From Sphingomonas sp. 1F27F7B (GTDB taxonomy: Bacteria; Pseudomonadota; Alphaproteobacteria; Sphingomonadales; Sphingomonadaceae): a DNA stretch of 64,000 bases. This document shows positions 25,514 to 34,359 of this stretch, in pieces; the stretch's first letter is position 1, and every line of letters starts with the position of its first letter. The notes beneath the pieces are model-generated. The model was not told the origin of the DNA. It saw only the letters and a list, made by a program, of their open reading frames with translations, and searched no databases. The position numbers and the translations under genes were made by a program. The stretch lies in contig NZ_SCMK01000014.1 in NCBI RefSeq assembly GCF_005503355.1, positions 1 to 64,000 on the forward strand, read 5' to 3'.

Positions 25514-26161
25514 GTGACGATCACCATCACCGCCTTCGATCGCTCCCCCGACGGCGGCAAGGGGCTGGCCCGCGACACCCGCGTCCGCTGGGCGCTCGAG
25601 GAAGTGGGCCAGCCCTATGACGTGCGATTGGTCACCTTCGCCGCGATGAAGGCGCCGGCGCATCTCGCGCTGCACCCCTTCGGCCAGATCCCTACCTATG
25701 AGGAGGGCGGCCTCGCCCTGTTCGAGACCGGGGCGATCGTCCTCCACCTCGCCGAGCGCCATCCGGGCCTGCTGCCCGACGACGCCGATGCGCGGGCGCG
25801 GGCAATCGCCTGGATGTTCGCCGCGGTGAACACGGTGGAACCGGTGATCCTCGACCTGGTCACCGCCCGGATCGTCGAGGGCGACAGGCCCTGGGCGGCC
25901 GAGCGCCTGCCGCTGGTCGTCGAGCGCATCCATGGCCGGCTGCGCCAGCTCGCCGACCGGCTCGGCGATGCGGAATGGCTCGACGGCGCGTTCAGCGCGG
26001 GCGACCTGATGATGATCTCGGTGCTGCTCCGGACCCGGCCGTCGGGCATTCTCGACCGGCATCCGGGCCTGGCCGCCTATGTGGCGCGCGGCGAGGCGCG
26101 CCCCGCCTATCGGCGCGCCTTTGCCGACCAGCTCGCAGTGAACACCCGCCCGGCCGACTAA
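25514..26161 (+). CDS. Glutathione S-transferase
   Basis: 215 residues from GTG 25514, 8 bp after the preceding VOC gene. TRVRWALEEVGQPYDVRLVT and GQIPTYEEGGLALFETGAIV form the thioredoxin-like glutathione site; AEWLDGAFSAGDLMMISVLL belongs to the helical domain. It is the last gene of the HxlR-linked run and related to the GST at 23688. Its stop overlaps the stop of the convergent J-domain gene. Confidence 0.88.
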   Translation: MTITITAFDRSPDGGKGLARDTRVRWALEEVGQPYDVRLVTFAAMKAPAHLALHPFGQIPTYEEGGLALFETGAIVLHLAERHPGLLPDDADARARAIAWMFAAVNTVEPVILDLVTARIVEGDRPWAAERLPLVVERIHGRLRQLADRLGDAEWLDGAFSAGDLMMISVLLRTRPSGILDRHPGLAAYVARGEARPAYRRAFADQLAVNTRPAD

Positions 26162-26772
26162 GCAAAGGCCGGCGAGCCCTTGAGCGTCTGGTACGCCTCG
26201 ATCACCCGCTGGAGCCGGCCTTCATGGCTGCGATCGCCGCCGTTGCGATCGGGATGGAACTTGCGGACCAGCTCCGAATAGCGCTTGCGCAGCGCGGTGC
26301 GGTCGGCATCGATCCCGAGGTCGAGGACCTTGAGCGCCTCGCGGTCCTTGCCCGAGAGCGGCTTTCCGTCCTTGCGCTCGCCCCGGTCCTTCATCCGGTC
26401 GCGGAACCGCGCGCCGATCGCATCGAGCGGATCGGCGAAATCGGCCCAGCGCGGTGGCCGGTCGGCCCCGGCGGTGCCCGAAAAGGCGCGGGTCTCGCGT
26501 TCCCAGCCGGCATAGGGGCGCTGGGCATCGTGAATCTCGTCGGGCGTCATGCCCTGGAAGAAATTATAGCCCGAGTTGAACGCGCGGACATGATCCAGGC
26601 ACAGCCAGCGATATTCGCCCGGGCCGTCATAACCGCCCCGCGCATGCCCCATCGGCGCACGGAACTCGCCCGGCTGGGTGCAGCCGGGCTCGGCGCACAG
26701 CCGTCCCTGCGCTTCCACGCGACCATGGAAACGGGCATTCGGCCTGTCCTTCCTGTGCTGGCCCTCGGCCAC
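26158..26772 (-). CDS. J-domain protein (DnaJ-like)
   Basis: 204 residues. The C-terminal 60 hold a J domain: ALKVLDLGIDADRTALRKRY and SELVRKFHPDRNGGDRSHEG with the essential His-Pro-Asp loop that stimulates DnaK ATPase. The N-terminal part has a cysteine pattern (LCAEPGCTQPGEFRAP; RWLCLDHVRAFNSGYNFFQG) common to alphaproteobacterial J proteins of this type. The start is GTG 26772, with GGAGG in front. It is divergent from bolA with only 36 bp between, so the two share one promoter region. It is a co-chaperone by family; the client is unknown. Confidence 0.9.
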   Translation of the reverse strand: MAEGQHRKDRPNARFHGRVEAQGRLCAEPGCTQPGEFRAPMGHARGGYDGPGEYRWLCLDHVRAFNSGYNFFQGMTPDEIHDAQRPYAGWERETRAFSGTAGADRPPRWADFADPLDAIGARFRDRMKDRGERKDGKPLSGKDREALKVLDLGIDADRTALRKRYSELVRKFHPDRNGGDRSHEGRLQRVIEAYQTLKGSPAFA

Positions 26773-26808
26773 GCTACCTCCCTCGAGCAAACCGCCTATA
26801 TAGGCGCG

Positions 26809-27093
26809 ATGACCGACACTGCCACCGGCGGACTCGCCGACATCATCGCCGCCCGTCTCACCGTCGCGCTCGCCCCGGCGCATCTCGAGGTGATCAACGA
26901 CAGCCACCACCATGCCGGCCATCTCGGCGATGACGGCACCGGCGAATCGCACTGGACCGTAGTGATCGAGAGCGGGGCCTTTCAGGGCCTGTCGCGCGTT
27001 CAACGCCAGCGCCTGATCAACAATGCGCTCGCCGACCTGCTCGTCTCGCGCATCCATGCGCTGGCGATCAAGGCTCGCGCCCCGGGAGAATGA
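26809..27093 (+). CDS. BolA family protein
   Basis: 94 residues. HLEVINDSHHHAGHLGDDGT, then GESHWTVVIESGAFQGLSRV and NNALADLLVSRIHALAIKAR are the complete BolA fold, with the conserved His that ligates a shared iron-sulfur cluster with monothiol glutaredoxins. BolA proteins take part in iron-sulfur trafficking and stress morphology. The long in-frame extension upstream is not BolA-like, so ATG 26809 is the start. It overlaps the following GST gene (ATGA). Confidence 0.93.
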   Translation: MTDTATGGLADIIAARLTVALAPAHLEVINDSHHHAGHLGDDGTGESHWTVVIESGAFQGLSRVQRQRLINNALADLLVSRIHALAIKARAPGE

Positions 27094-27794
27094 ACATGCC
27101 GTACAAGCTCTGGTACTGGGCGGAAATCCAGGGCCGGGGCGAGTTCGTCCGGCTGCCGATGGAAGCCGCCGGAATCGCCTATGCCGATGTCGCCCGTGAG
27201 CTGGGCAGCGCGGCGCTGATTGCCGACATGAAGGCGCGGGCGCATCGCCCGCCCTTCGCCCCGCCCTATCTCGACACGGGCGACCGCGTGATCGCCCAGG
27301 TCGCCAACATCCTGCTCTGGCTGGGCGACCGTCATGGCCTGGCGCCCGAAGATACCGCGACCCGCCATTGGCTCCACGAGATCCAGCTTACCGTCACGGA
27401 CTTCGTGGCCGAAGTGCACCAGGTGCATCACCCCGTCGGCACCGGCCGCTATTACGAGGACCAGAAGCCGGAAGCCGCGCGCTTCGCCCAGGAATTCCGG
27501 GCGGAGCGCATGCCCAAGTTCCTCGGCTGGTTCGAACGGTCGGTGGAGGGCGGATGGCTGGCAGGCAATCGCTGGTCCTATGGCGACACCTCGATCTTCC
27601 AGCTGATCGAGGGGCTGCGCTACATGTTCCCCCGGCGGATGGCGGCGATCGAGGGCGACTATCCCAGGCTCGTCGCGATCCGCGACCGCGTCGCCGCGCT
27701 GCCGGGGATCAGGGCCTATCTCGACGGCCCGCGCCGCATCGCATTCAACACCCGGGGCATCTTCCGCCACTATCCCGAGCTCGACGCCGCCTGA
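27090..27794 (+). CDS. Glutathione S-transferase-like protein
   Basis: 234 residues: YKLWYWAEIQGRGEFVRLPM (thioredoxin-like start with sigma/alpha-class style), PPYLDTGDRVIAQVANILLW and the helical GGWLAGNRWSYGDTSIFQLI. The RGEFVRLPMEAAGIAY pattern is typical of GSTs related to prostaglandin-synthase-like enzymes. It overlaps bolA by 4 bp and is probably translated with it; an alternative start is the ATG at 27096. Substrate unknown. Confidence 0.85.
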   Translation: MNMPYKLWYWAEIQGRGEFVRLPMEAAGIAYADVARELGSAALIADMKARAHRPPFAPPYLDTGDRVIAQVANILLWLGDRHGLAPEDTATRHWLHEIQLTVTDFVAEVHQVHHPVGTGRYYEDQKPEAARFAQEFRAERMPKFLGWFERSVEGGWLAGNRWSYGDTSIFQLIEGLRYMFPRRMAAIEGDYPRLVAIRDRVAALPGIRAYLDGPRRIAFNTRGIFRHYPELDAA

Positions 27795-27888
27795 GCGCAC
27801 CGCGTCGCGGCCCGAAAGGCTGGGTTTCCAAACTGTGGCTGTCCGCCCGAGGCGCCACAGGCTATGCATCCGGTGACGAGAGGACATC

Positions 27889-28788
27889 ATGACCGACGAA
27901 CTCTTCACGCAGATCATCGCCCCCACCACCCATGATCTGGGCGGCTTCAAGGTCCACCGCACGCTGCCTTCCAGGCCGCGGACTATGGTGGGGCCCTTCA
28001 TCTTCTTCGACCAGATGGGTCCGGCCCGGCTGGACGCCGGCACCGGCATCGACGTGCGCCCGCATCCGCACATCAACCTCGCCACCGTGACCTATCTCTA
28101 TGCCGGCGCGATCGACCATCGCGACTCGCTCGGCACCTTCGCGACGATCGAGCCCGGCGCGGTGAACCTGATGACCGCCGGCCACGGCATCGTCCATTCC
28201 GAGCGCTCGCCCAGCGCCGAGCGCGCCAGGGGCCCCGAGCTCTCGGGCATCCAGACCTGGCTCGCGCTGCCCGAGGCGAACGAGGAAATGGCCCCCGCCT
28301 TCGAGCATGTCGGCGCGGCCGACCTGCCGATCGTCGAGGAACCGGGCGCCCGCTGCCGCGTGATCATGGGCGAGCTGTGGGGGGCCAGGGCACCGACCAC
28401 CACCTATGCCCAGACCATCTATGCCGATATCGAGCTTGCCGAAGGCGGCGCGGTGCCGATCGACCCCGCCGCGACCGAGCGGGCGGTGTATCTCGCCTAT
28501 GGCGACGCCAGCATCGACGGGATCGAGATGGAAGTCTCCACCCTCTACATCCTGCGCCCGGGCATCACTGCGATCCTGCGCTCGGCCGGCGGCGGCCGCA
28601 TCGCCCTGTGCGGCGGCGAGGACTTCGCCACGCCTCGCCATGTCTGGTGGAACTTCGTCTCCTCCAGCCGCGACCGGATCAACCAGGCCAAGGAAGACTG
28701 GAAGGCAGGCAATTTCCCCAAGGTGCCGGGCGACGACAAGGAATTCATCCCGATCCCCGAAGTGCCCAAGACGGTGAGCTATCCCTAG
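27889..28788 (+). CDS. Pirin family protein
   Basis: 299 residues with two cupin domains. The first carries GPFIFFDQMGPARLDAGTG, RPHPHINLATVTYLYAGAI and TAGHGIVHSERSP, which hold the His and Glu residues of the pirin metal site; the second is a degenerate cupin ending DFATPRHVWWNFVSSSRDRI. Bacterial pirins are iron-binding and in some species act as quercetinases or redox sensors. It follows the GST gene after 94 bp and has GAGAGGAC before ATG 27889. The activity here is not assignable. Confidence 0.93.
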   Translation: MTDELFTQIIAPTTHDLGGFKVHRTLPSRPRTMVGPFIFFDQMGPARLDAGTGIDVRPHPHINLATVTYLYAGAIDHRDSLGTFATIEPGAVNLMTAGHGIVHSERSPSAERARGPELSGIQTWLALPEANEEMAPAFEHVGAADLPIVEEPGARCRVIMGELWGARAPTTTYAQTIYADIELAEGGAVPIDPAATERAVYLAYGDASIDGIEMEVSTLYILRPGITAILRSAGGGRIALCGGEDFATPRHVWWNFVSSSRDRINQAKEDWKAGNFPKVPGDDKEFIPIPEVPKTVSYP

Positions 28789-28831
28789 CACGCGGCTCAG
28801 CATCTGCCGGCGCAAGCGGCGCTACCCGACC

Positions 28832-28960
28832 ATGCCGGAAGCGCTGGAGGCGATCCGCGCATCCGGGCTGGCGCTGCGCCCCTATCGCTGCGACCGTTGC
28901 TTCCACTATCACCTGACCAGCCGCACCAAGGGCAAGCGGGCGGTTCGAATTCCTGCCTGA
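28832..28960 (+). CDS. Small cysteine-rich protein, start uncertain
   Basis: A coding-like frame gives ICRRKRRYPTMPEALEAIRA, then LRPYRCDRCFHYHLTSRTKG, ending KRAVRIPA. Cys-x(n)-Cys-x-x-Cys with nearby His resembles a small zinc ribbon. The sequence clearly begins before the only ATG (28832): the first Cys and Arg-rich part are at 28802-28831, yet no ATG, GTG or TTG exists between the in-frame TGA at 28775 and that part. Either an unusual start is used or the gene has lost its 5' end after the pirin gene. A half repeat follows at once. Confidence 0.4.
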   Translation: MPEALEAIRASGLALRPYRCDRCFHYHLTSRTKGKRAVRIPA

Positions 28961-28962
28961 TA

Positions 28963-28983
28963 CCCCGCCAGGGCGGGGATGAC
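28963..28983. repeat. Half copy of the GTCATCCCCGC repeat
   Basis: CCCCGCCAGGGCGGGGATGAC keeps the right arm of the dispersed element with a 6-bp stem, three bases after the small cysteine-rich frame. It may act as a hairpin terminator. Confidence 0.5.
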
Positions 28984-29036
28984 GGTTGAGCATTGCTCCA
29001 CCGCCCATTAGCCTCCGCCGAAACAGGAGAGGCGAG

Positions 29037-29936
29037 ATGGCCGATTTCGAACTCCAGCGGATCGCACTGCCCACCGGCGTGGAACTGAACGTGGCGATTG
29101 CGGGCGACCCCGCCAATCCGCCGATCATGCTGCTCCACGGCTTTCCCGAATCGCACCGCACCTGGCGTCACCAGATCCCTGCGCTCGCCCGCGATCACTA
29201 TGTCATCGCCCCCGACCAGCGCGGCTTCGGCCATTCCGCGCGGCCCGAGGGCGTCGCGAACTACACGCCCGACAAGCCGGTGGCGGACCTGCTCGCGCTT
29301 GCCGAGCAGCTCGGCATCGGGCCGTTCACGCTGGCGGGGCACGACTGGGGCGGCGCAATCGCCTGGATGGCCGCGCTGCAGAACCCGCAGCGCATCGCGC
29401 GCCTGATCATCGTCAACGCGCCGCACCCGCTGGTCTTCCAGCGCAGCCTGTTCGACGATCCCGCCCAGCGCGAGGCGAGCCAGTACATCACGGCCTTCCG
29501 CAACCCGGATTTCGAGCAGTTCCTCGACCGCATCGGGCTCGAGGCGTTCTTCGACACCAGCTTCGCCAGACATGCCGATGCCGCGCTGCTCGCGCCCGAG
29601 AAGCCGGCCTATCTCGCCGAATGGGGCCAGCCCGGCGCGATGACCGCCATGCTGAACTGGTACCGCGCCAGCGCCATATCGGTACCCGCACCGGGCGAGA
29701 CGCCCGAACGGCCGGCCTGGCTGGGCGGCCCCTTCCCGCCGGTCACCCAGCCGACCCTGGTGATCTGGGGAATGCAGGACGGCGCGCTGCTTCCCTGCCA
29801 ACTCGACGGGCTCGACGCCCTGGTGCCGGACCTGCGCGTGGTGGAAATCGCGGATGCCGGCCATTTCGTGCCCTGGCAGAAGCCCGCGGCGGTGACCGAG
29901 GCAATCCGGGCATGGCTGGCGGAGCGCGGCGGCTGA
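29037..29936 (+). CDS. Alpha/beta hydrolase, epoxide-hydrolase-like
   Basis: 299 residues. MLLHGFPESHRTWRHQIPAL gives the oxyanion-hole HGFPES; the nucleophile elbow is LAGHDWGGAIAWM, with Asp instead of Ser, the hallmark of epoxide hydrolases and haloalkane or fluoroacetate dehalogenases. The acid Asp (VIWGMQDGALL) and the catalytic His (DAGHFVPWQ) follow in the expected order. The cap region (about 130-215) has two Tyr candidates. The start is ATG 29037, with AGGAGAGG upstream. It is monocistronic. Epoxide hydrolysis is likelier than dehalogenation from the overall pattern, but sequence alone does not decide. Confidence 0.87.
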   Translation: MADFELQRIALPTGVELNVAIAGDPANPPIMLLHGFPESHRTWRHQIPALARDHYVIAPDQRGFGHSARPEGVANYTPDKPVADLLALAEQLGIGPFTLAGHDWGGAIAWMAALQNPQRIARLIIVNAPHPLVFQRSLFDDPAQREASQYITAFRNPDFEQFLDRIGLEAFFDTSFARHADAALLAPEKPAYLAEWGQPGAMTAMLNWYRASAISVPAPGETPERPAWLGGPFPPVTQPTLVIWGMQDGALLPCQLDGLDALVPDLRVVEIADAGHFVPWQKPAAVTEAIRAWLAERGG

Positions 29937-29990
29937 GGGCCGGAAATTCGGGAAGTTTAGACTAGGGCCAAGACTCGTTCAGCAAACCTT

Positions 29991-30071
29991 GTCATCCCCG
30001 CGCAGGCGGGGATCCAGGGTTTCGCTGCTGTATCGCCCGTGACTCTGGATCCCCGCCTGCGCGGGGATGAC
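29991..30071. repeat. Palindromic repeat, GTCATCCCCGC family
   Basis: Full copy with outer arms GTCATCCCCGCGCAGGCGGG and complement, separated by about 35 bp. It is very similar in length and arms to the copy at 8748. Confidence 0.85.
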
Positions 30072-30107
30072 GAAAACGGGGATACTTGTCTCAAGGGGAT
30101 ACGCGCC

Positions 30108-30177
30108 ACTTGTTCCGGAATCCCGCTTCTTCTTCCGCGGCAAGGCAGCGGGGCCCCGGAACAAGTCCGGGGTGACG
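30108..30177. repeat. Second repeat type, ACTTGTTCCGG
   Basis: ACTTGTTCCGG and CCGGAACAAGT lie at the two ends of a 70-bp palindromic element followed by GGGTGACG. A relative is present at 57220-57285. It lies next to a repeat of the first type, forming a compound intergenic element. Confidence 0.7.
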
Positions 30178-30187
30178 AAGGGCGCCG

Positions 30188-30565
30188 TCAGCGCGCGCGC
30201 CGCATGCCCGGCACCTTCGCCACCGCGGGATCCTCGAGCAGCCGGCGATATTCGTCGCTCTCCATGCCGAGCAGCGCGATGCGCTCTTCCGCATCGTGAT
30301 GCACGCCCCAGCCATATTGCTTCACCAGCGGCGAAGCGCGCAGACAAGCCTGGGGCTTGGCGAAGAAATCCCCGCGGCTCTTGTCGCCGCCCCGCGCGCG
30401 ATGCGCGGCGTGGAGCAAGTCGTCGCTGGTCATCGCATAGGGCCGGGCGAGCAGCGCGTGCTGCACCGCCGCCACCGTGCCGGGCTTGTCGGGGACGGTC
30501 CCTCGCGCCACCGGGCTGTCCGGCGACGCAGTGATCAGCGTGTCGCGATAATTGGTCGACTTCAT
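30188..30565 (-). CDS. DUF6157 family protein
   Basis: 125 residues: NYRDTLITASPDSPVARGTV, then PDKPGTVAAVQHALLARPYA and DFFAKPQACLRASPLVKQYG, a pattern found throughout the DUF6157 family. Residues about 105-117 (YRRLLEDPAVAKV) complete it. The ATG overlaps the stop of the DUF2332 gene (ATGA), so the two are co-translated. The function is unknown; no signal peptide or membrane segment is seen. Confidence 0.8.
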   Translation of the reverse strand: MKSTNYRDTLITASPDSPVARGTVPDKPGTVAAVQHALLARPYAMTSDDLLHAAHRARGGDKSRGDFFAKPQACLRASPLVKQYGWGVHHDAEERIALLGMESDEYRRLLEDPAVAKVPGMRRAR

Positions 30566-31662
30566 CAAAGACGCACTTCGGCGGCGGCATCCAGCACGAT
30601 GCCCTGCTCGCTGCTCCGTTCCGCGCCGGGACGGACCCAGGCGGCATGGGCATGCGCGGTGGCGACCACCACGCGCGGACCGCCATCGGGCCAGCTGCGC
30701 ACGCTCACCACTTGCTCGCCCAGCGCACGGTCGGGCTCCATCGCCACCCAGGCGAGCGGCCGCTCGAGCGTGGCTGCGGCGCCGGCCGCCTCCATCGCGG
30801 CGCGGATGCGCGCGGTGCTCGCATCGGGGACATATTGCCAGACCACCGAGTGCATCAGCACGCGCGTGACGTCCTCCGCCTGCGGTTCGGCCAGGCGCGC
30901 CTCGACCCAGTCGGCGGCATCGGCATGGTCGAGGCGCACGCCGCCCGCGCGGACCATGCCGATCGCCTTGCGCAATCGCTCCAGCCGCATCGGCGTCTCG
31001 GCCCAGACATAGGCGGAGAGCCGCGCCTCCACCGCCGGATCGGTGACGTCGAGCGGCGCGACGTCGCAGCCCCGGGTCGAGACGATCTCCAGCGGCGGCA
31101 GCGCGGGCGGATCGCCCAGCCAGGCCGGCGCGATGGTGACCGGCGATTCGGCCGGCCCGAGCAGCGCCCCGCCCAGATCGAAGCGATAGCGATCGATCAG
31201 CAGGTTGAGCCCGCCGCTCGATCCGATCTCCAATATCTCCAGCTTCGGGCCGAAGCGCCGCGCGACTTCGATCAGCCCGACGATCAGCGCGCCCGAACGG
31301 CCGGGCTCGTTGGTCTGGGGCGGGCCGTCGAGCCAGGGGAGCAGGGCGGCATCGTTGCGCGCCAGCACACGGTTGAGCGCCGCCTGCAGCGCCTCGCCCT
31401 CCAGCCGGCCCGCGAACGCCTCGGCCAGCTCGGCGTCGCTCCCCGCCAGCACCAGCGCGTGCAGCCCGCCGACCAGCCGCAACGGCAGCGCGTCGCGAGT
31501 CGGCTCGCCCGGCCAGTCGAGCACCCGGCGCCCGGTCTCGCTGCCGCGCGTCAGCCCGTCGGCGATCGCGGTGCAGATGGCCGCATAGATGGGCGCGTCC
31601 ATCTTGCGGCAATAGAATTCCTGGATCCGGAACGCGCCGCGGTTATTCTCTTCGCTCGCCAT
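30565..31662 (-). CDS. DUF2332 family protein
   Basis: 365 residues. The DUF2332 pattern is complete: [60 protein letters not shown] (a Rossmann-like glycine motif similar to methyltransferases) and [20 protein letters not shown]. The GSSGGLNL loop suggests binding of a nucleotide-type cofactor, but no activity is established. It is divergent from hisG across 64 bp and coupled to DUF6157. Confidence 0.88.
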   Translation of the reverse strand: MASEENNRGAFRIQEFYCRKMDAPIYAAICTAIADGLTRGSETGRRVLDWPGEPTRDALPLRLVGGLHALVLAGSDAELAEAFAGRLEGEALQAALNRVLARNDAALLPWLDGPPQTNEPGRSGALIVGLIEVARRFGPKLEILEIGSSGGLNLLIDRYRFDLGGALLGPAESPVTIAPAWLGDPPALPPLEIVSTRGCDVAPLDVTDPAVEARLSAYVWAETPMRLERLRKAIGMVRAGGVRLDHADAADWVEARLAEPQAEDVTRVLMHSVVWQYVPDASTARIRAAMEAAGAAATLERPLAWVAMEPDRALGEQVVSVRSWPDGGPRVVVATAHAHAAWVRPGAERSSEQGIVLDAAAEVRL

Positions 31663-31726
31663 AAGAAATACCTCCGCGGCCCGTCTGTTGCGCCCATGGG
31701 GTGCCCCTAGTAAAGCCCCGCCTTCG

Positions 31727-32380
31727 ATGACCGAACCGTTGATCCTTGCCGTCCCCAAGGGGCGCATCCTCGATGAGGCGCTGCCGCTGCTTGCCCGCGT
31801 CGGCATCGTGCCCGAGCCGGACTTCGCCGATGAAGGTTCGCGCGCGCTCCGCTTCCGGACCAACACGCCGGCGATCGACCTGATCCGCGTGCGGGCGTTC
31901 GACGTCGCCACCTTCGTCGCGCACGGCGCCGCGCAACTCGGCATCGTCGGGTCGGACGTGCTGGCCGAATTCGACTATTCGGAACTCTATGCGCCGGTGG
32001 ACCTGGGCATCGGCCATTGCCGCATCTCGGTCGCCGAGCCGGCCGACCTGGCGGAGCGGGACGATCCGCGCGGCTGGAGCCATGTCCGCGTCGCCACCAA
32101 ATATCCGCACATCACTCGCGCCCATTTCGAGGCGCGCGGCGTGCAGGCGGAGTGCGTCAAGCTCAACGGCGCGATGGAGCTGGCGCCCGTGCTGGGCCTG
32201 GCGCCGCGCATCGTCGACCTCGTCTCCTCGGGCCGTACGCTCAAGGAGAACGGGTTGGTCGAAGTGGAAGTGATCGCCGAAGTGAGCAGCCGGCTGATCG
32301 TCAACCGCGCCGCCTTCAAGACGCGCGCGACCGAAGTGGTGCCGCTGGTCGACAGGTTCCGCCGGGCGGTGGCCGAATGA
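31727..32380 (+). CDS. hisG: ATP phosphoribosyltransferase, short form
   Basis: 217 residues. First enzyme of histidine synthesis, joining ATP and [24 protein letters not shown], then [20 protein letters not shown] (about 65-84) and the PRPP loop region [20 protein letters not shown] (about 164-183) are canonical. The length shows it is the short form, which lacks the C-terminal regulatory ACT domain and works with the regulatory subunit HisZ; no hisZ is in the window. Start ATG 31727. Overlaps hisD by 4 bp. Confidence 0.96.
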   Translation: MTEPLILAVPKGRILDEALPLLARVGIVPEPDFADEGSRALRFRTNTPAIDLIRVRAFDVATFVAHGAAQLGIVGSDVLAEFDYSELYAPVDLGIGHCRISVAEPADLAERDDPRGWSHVRVATKYPHITRAHFEARGVQAECVKLNGAMELAPVLGLAPRIVDLVSSGRTLKENGLVEVEVIAEVSSRLIVNRAAFKTRATEVVPLVDRFRRAVAE

Positions 32381-33669
32381 TCCGCCTGGATGCCGACGAC
32401 GCGGGCTTCGCCCAGGCGTTCGCCGACCTGGTCGATGCGCGGCGCGAGGCGGACGCGGACGTCGCGCGCGACGTGGCCGCGATCGTCGCGCGGGTCCGCG
32501 GCGAAGGCGATGCGGCGCTCAGGGACCTCACCCGGCGCTTCGACCGGTTCGACCTCGATGCCCATGGCTGGAAGCTCGACCGCGCCGATTGCCTCGCGGC
32601 CTGGGAAGGGCTCGAGCCCGGGCTGCGCGACGCGCTGGAGCTCGCCGCCGAACGGATCGCCGCCTATCACGCCAAGCAGAAGCCCGAGGATCGCGACGAG
32701 ATAGACGCGGCGGGCATCCGGCTGGGCGCGCGCTGGCGGGCGGTGGACGCGGCGGGCGTCTATGTGCCGGGCGGGCGGGCCGCCTATCCCAGCTCGGTGC
32801 TAATGAACGCGCTGCCGGCGCGCGCCGCCGGGGTCGGCCGGCTGGTGATGGTGACGCCGACGCCCGATGGCGAAGTCAATCCGCTGGTGCTGGCCGCCGC
32901 GCATCTGGCTGGCGTCGACGAGATCTGGCGCATCGGCGGGGCGCAGGCGATCGCCGCGCTGGCCCATGGCACCGAGCGGATCGCGCCGGTCGACGTGATC
33001 ACCGGCCCCGGCAATGCCTGGGTGGCCGAGGCCAAGCGCCAGCTCTACGGCGTGGTCGGCATCGACATGGTCGCGGGCCCGAGCGAGATCGTGGTGGTGG
33101 CGGACGGCAGGAACGACGCCGACTGGATCGCCGCCGACCTGCTCAGCCAGGCCGAGCACGATCCCACCAGCCAGTCGATCCTGTTCACCGACGATGCCGG
33201 TTTCGCCGATCAGGTGGCGGCGGCAGTGGAGCGCGCCCTGGCCCGGCTCGCGACCGAAGCGACCGCGCGCGCCAGCTGGGATGCCAATGGCGCGATCATC
33301 GTGGTGCCTGATCTCGCCAGCGCCATGCCGCTGGTCGATCGACTGGCACCCGAGCACCTGGAGCTCGCCTGCGACCAGGCCGAAGGGCTGTTCGACATGG
33401 TGCGCCATGCCGGCTCGGTCTTCATCGGCCGCTACACCCCCGAAGCGGTGGGCGATTATGTCGCGGGCCCGAACCACGTCCTTCCCACCGGCCGCCGGGC
33501 GCGCTTCGCCTCGGGCCTGTCGGTGCTCGACTTCATGAAGCGCACCAGCTTCCTGTCGCTCGACGCAGACGGGCTGGCGGCGATCGGCCCGGCGGCGGTG
33601 GCGCTGGCGCAGGCGGAAGGCCTGCCGGCGCATGCCGAGTCCGTTGCCATTCGACTGAGGAACCCCTGA
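32377..33669 (+). CDS. hisD: Histidinol dehydrogenase
   Basis: 430 residues. Oxidises histidinol to histidine with two NAD in the last two steps of the pathway; zinc-dependent. Canonical stretches are [80 protein letters not shown] and [16 protein letters not shown] (zinc Gln/His), with the catalytic His in APEHLEL and the zinc His in [12 protein letters not shown] overlaps hisG (ATGA). Confidence 0.97.
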   Translation: MIRLDADDAGFAQAFADLVDARREADADVARDVAAIVARVRGEGDAALRDLTRRFDRFDLDAHGWKLDRADCLAAWEGLEPGLRDALELAAERIAAYHAKQKPEDRDEIDAAGIRLGARWRAVDAAGVYVPGGRAAYPSSVLMNALPARAAGVGRLVMVTPTPDGEVNPLVLAAAHLAGVDEIWRIGGAQAIAALAHGTERIAPVDVITGPGNAWVAEAKRQLYGVVGIDMVAGPSEIVVVADGRNDADWIAADLLSQAEHDPTSQSILFTDDAGFADQVAAAVERALARLATEATARASWDANGAIIVVPDLASAMPLVDRLAPEHLELACDQAEGLFDMVRHAGSVFIGRYTPEAVGDYVAGPNHVLPTGRRARFASGLSVLDFMKRTSFLSLDADGLAAIGPAAVALAQAEGLPAHAESVAIRLRNP

Positions 33670-34058
33670 TGCGGACGCCCGATCTCGACGAAGATGGCTG
33701 GTGCCTCGAAAGCGGGATCGAGCGCCATCTGCTCCATCCCGAAAGCTTCGAAATCCCCGATGAGAAGATCCGGCACAACCTTGCCGTGGGCGACTTCGCC
33801 AAACTGATCTTCATCATCGCAGTCGAAGACGACGAGGAGCCGGTCGTCGACCGGATGTGGGTGGTCGTGCGCGAAGCGGCGGACGGCACCTATTTCGGCC
33901 TGCTCGATAACGAGCCCGAGATCGACGAGAATGACGAGTTCTGGCTCGGCACCGAAGTGCCGTTCGGGCCCGAGCATGTGATCGAGGTGCAGACCGGGAA
34001 TGCGGAGAGCCGCGACTATGCGGCACGGGAACCGCTGAAGGTGTGGCCGCGGGGCTGA
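33669..34058 (+). CDS. Small acidic protein in the hisGD operon
   Basis: 129 residues, strongly acidic: GWCLESGIERHLLHPESFEI, KLIFIIAVEDDEEPVVDRMW, VVVREAADGTYFGLLDNEPE and GTEVPFGPEHVIEVQT. A beta-rich fold is likely. The pattern of a variable strand, Y-F-G-L-L-D-N and G-P-E-H-V-I resembles DUF2185-like proteins, but I am not sure of the family. Its ATG shares one base with the hisD stop, so it is co-translated with histidine genes. Function unknown. Confidence 0.75.
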   Translation: MRTPDLDEDGWCLESGIERHLLHPESFEIPDEKIRHNLAVGDFAKLIFIIAVEDDEEPVVDRMWVVVREAADGTYFGLLDNEPEIDENDEFWLGTEVPFGPEHVIEVQTGNAESRDYAAREPLKVWPRG

Positions 34059-34094
34059 TCGCCGCGCCGGGGTTCCAAATCCCGAGATACGTCC

Positions 34095-34231
34095 GTCATC
34101 CCCGCGACGGCGGGGATCCAGAGCCAAAGGCGCGACGCGCGCGGCAATCCCCAGCGAACGCCGCCCGCACCTCGCCCAATTGCATAAGCCGGTCCTTCAC
34201 TACCCTGGGTCCCCGCCTTCGCGGGGATGAC
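34095..34231. repeat. Palindromic repeat, GTCATCCCCGC family, long spacer
   Basis: Outer arms GTCATCCCCGCGACGGCGGG and the complement CCCGCCTTCGCGGGGATGAC are separated by about 97 bp, longer than in the copies at 8748 and 29991. The element fills most of the 301-bp gap before nusB (34059-34359), in which I see no gene. Confidence 0.8.
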
Positions 34232-34359
34232 GATCGAGGTGCGGAGATATCGGTCAAGGGCTCTGCGGCGGCGAACCGGCGCCTCGCCCCGAAGCGAGGC
34301 GGATGCGAGAATTCGCATCTTCTTTGCCATATCGAACGAATATACCTATGGGGCGCAGC

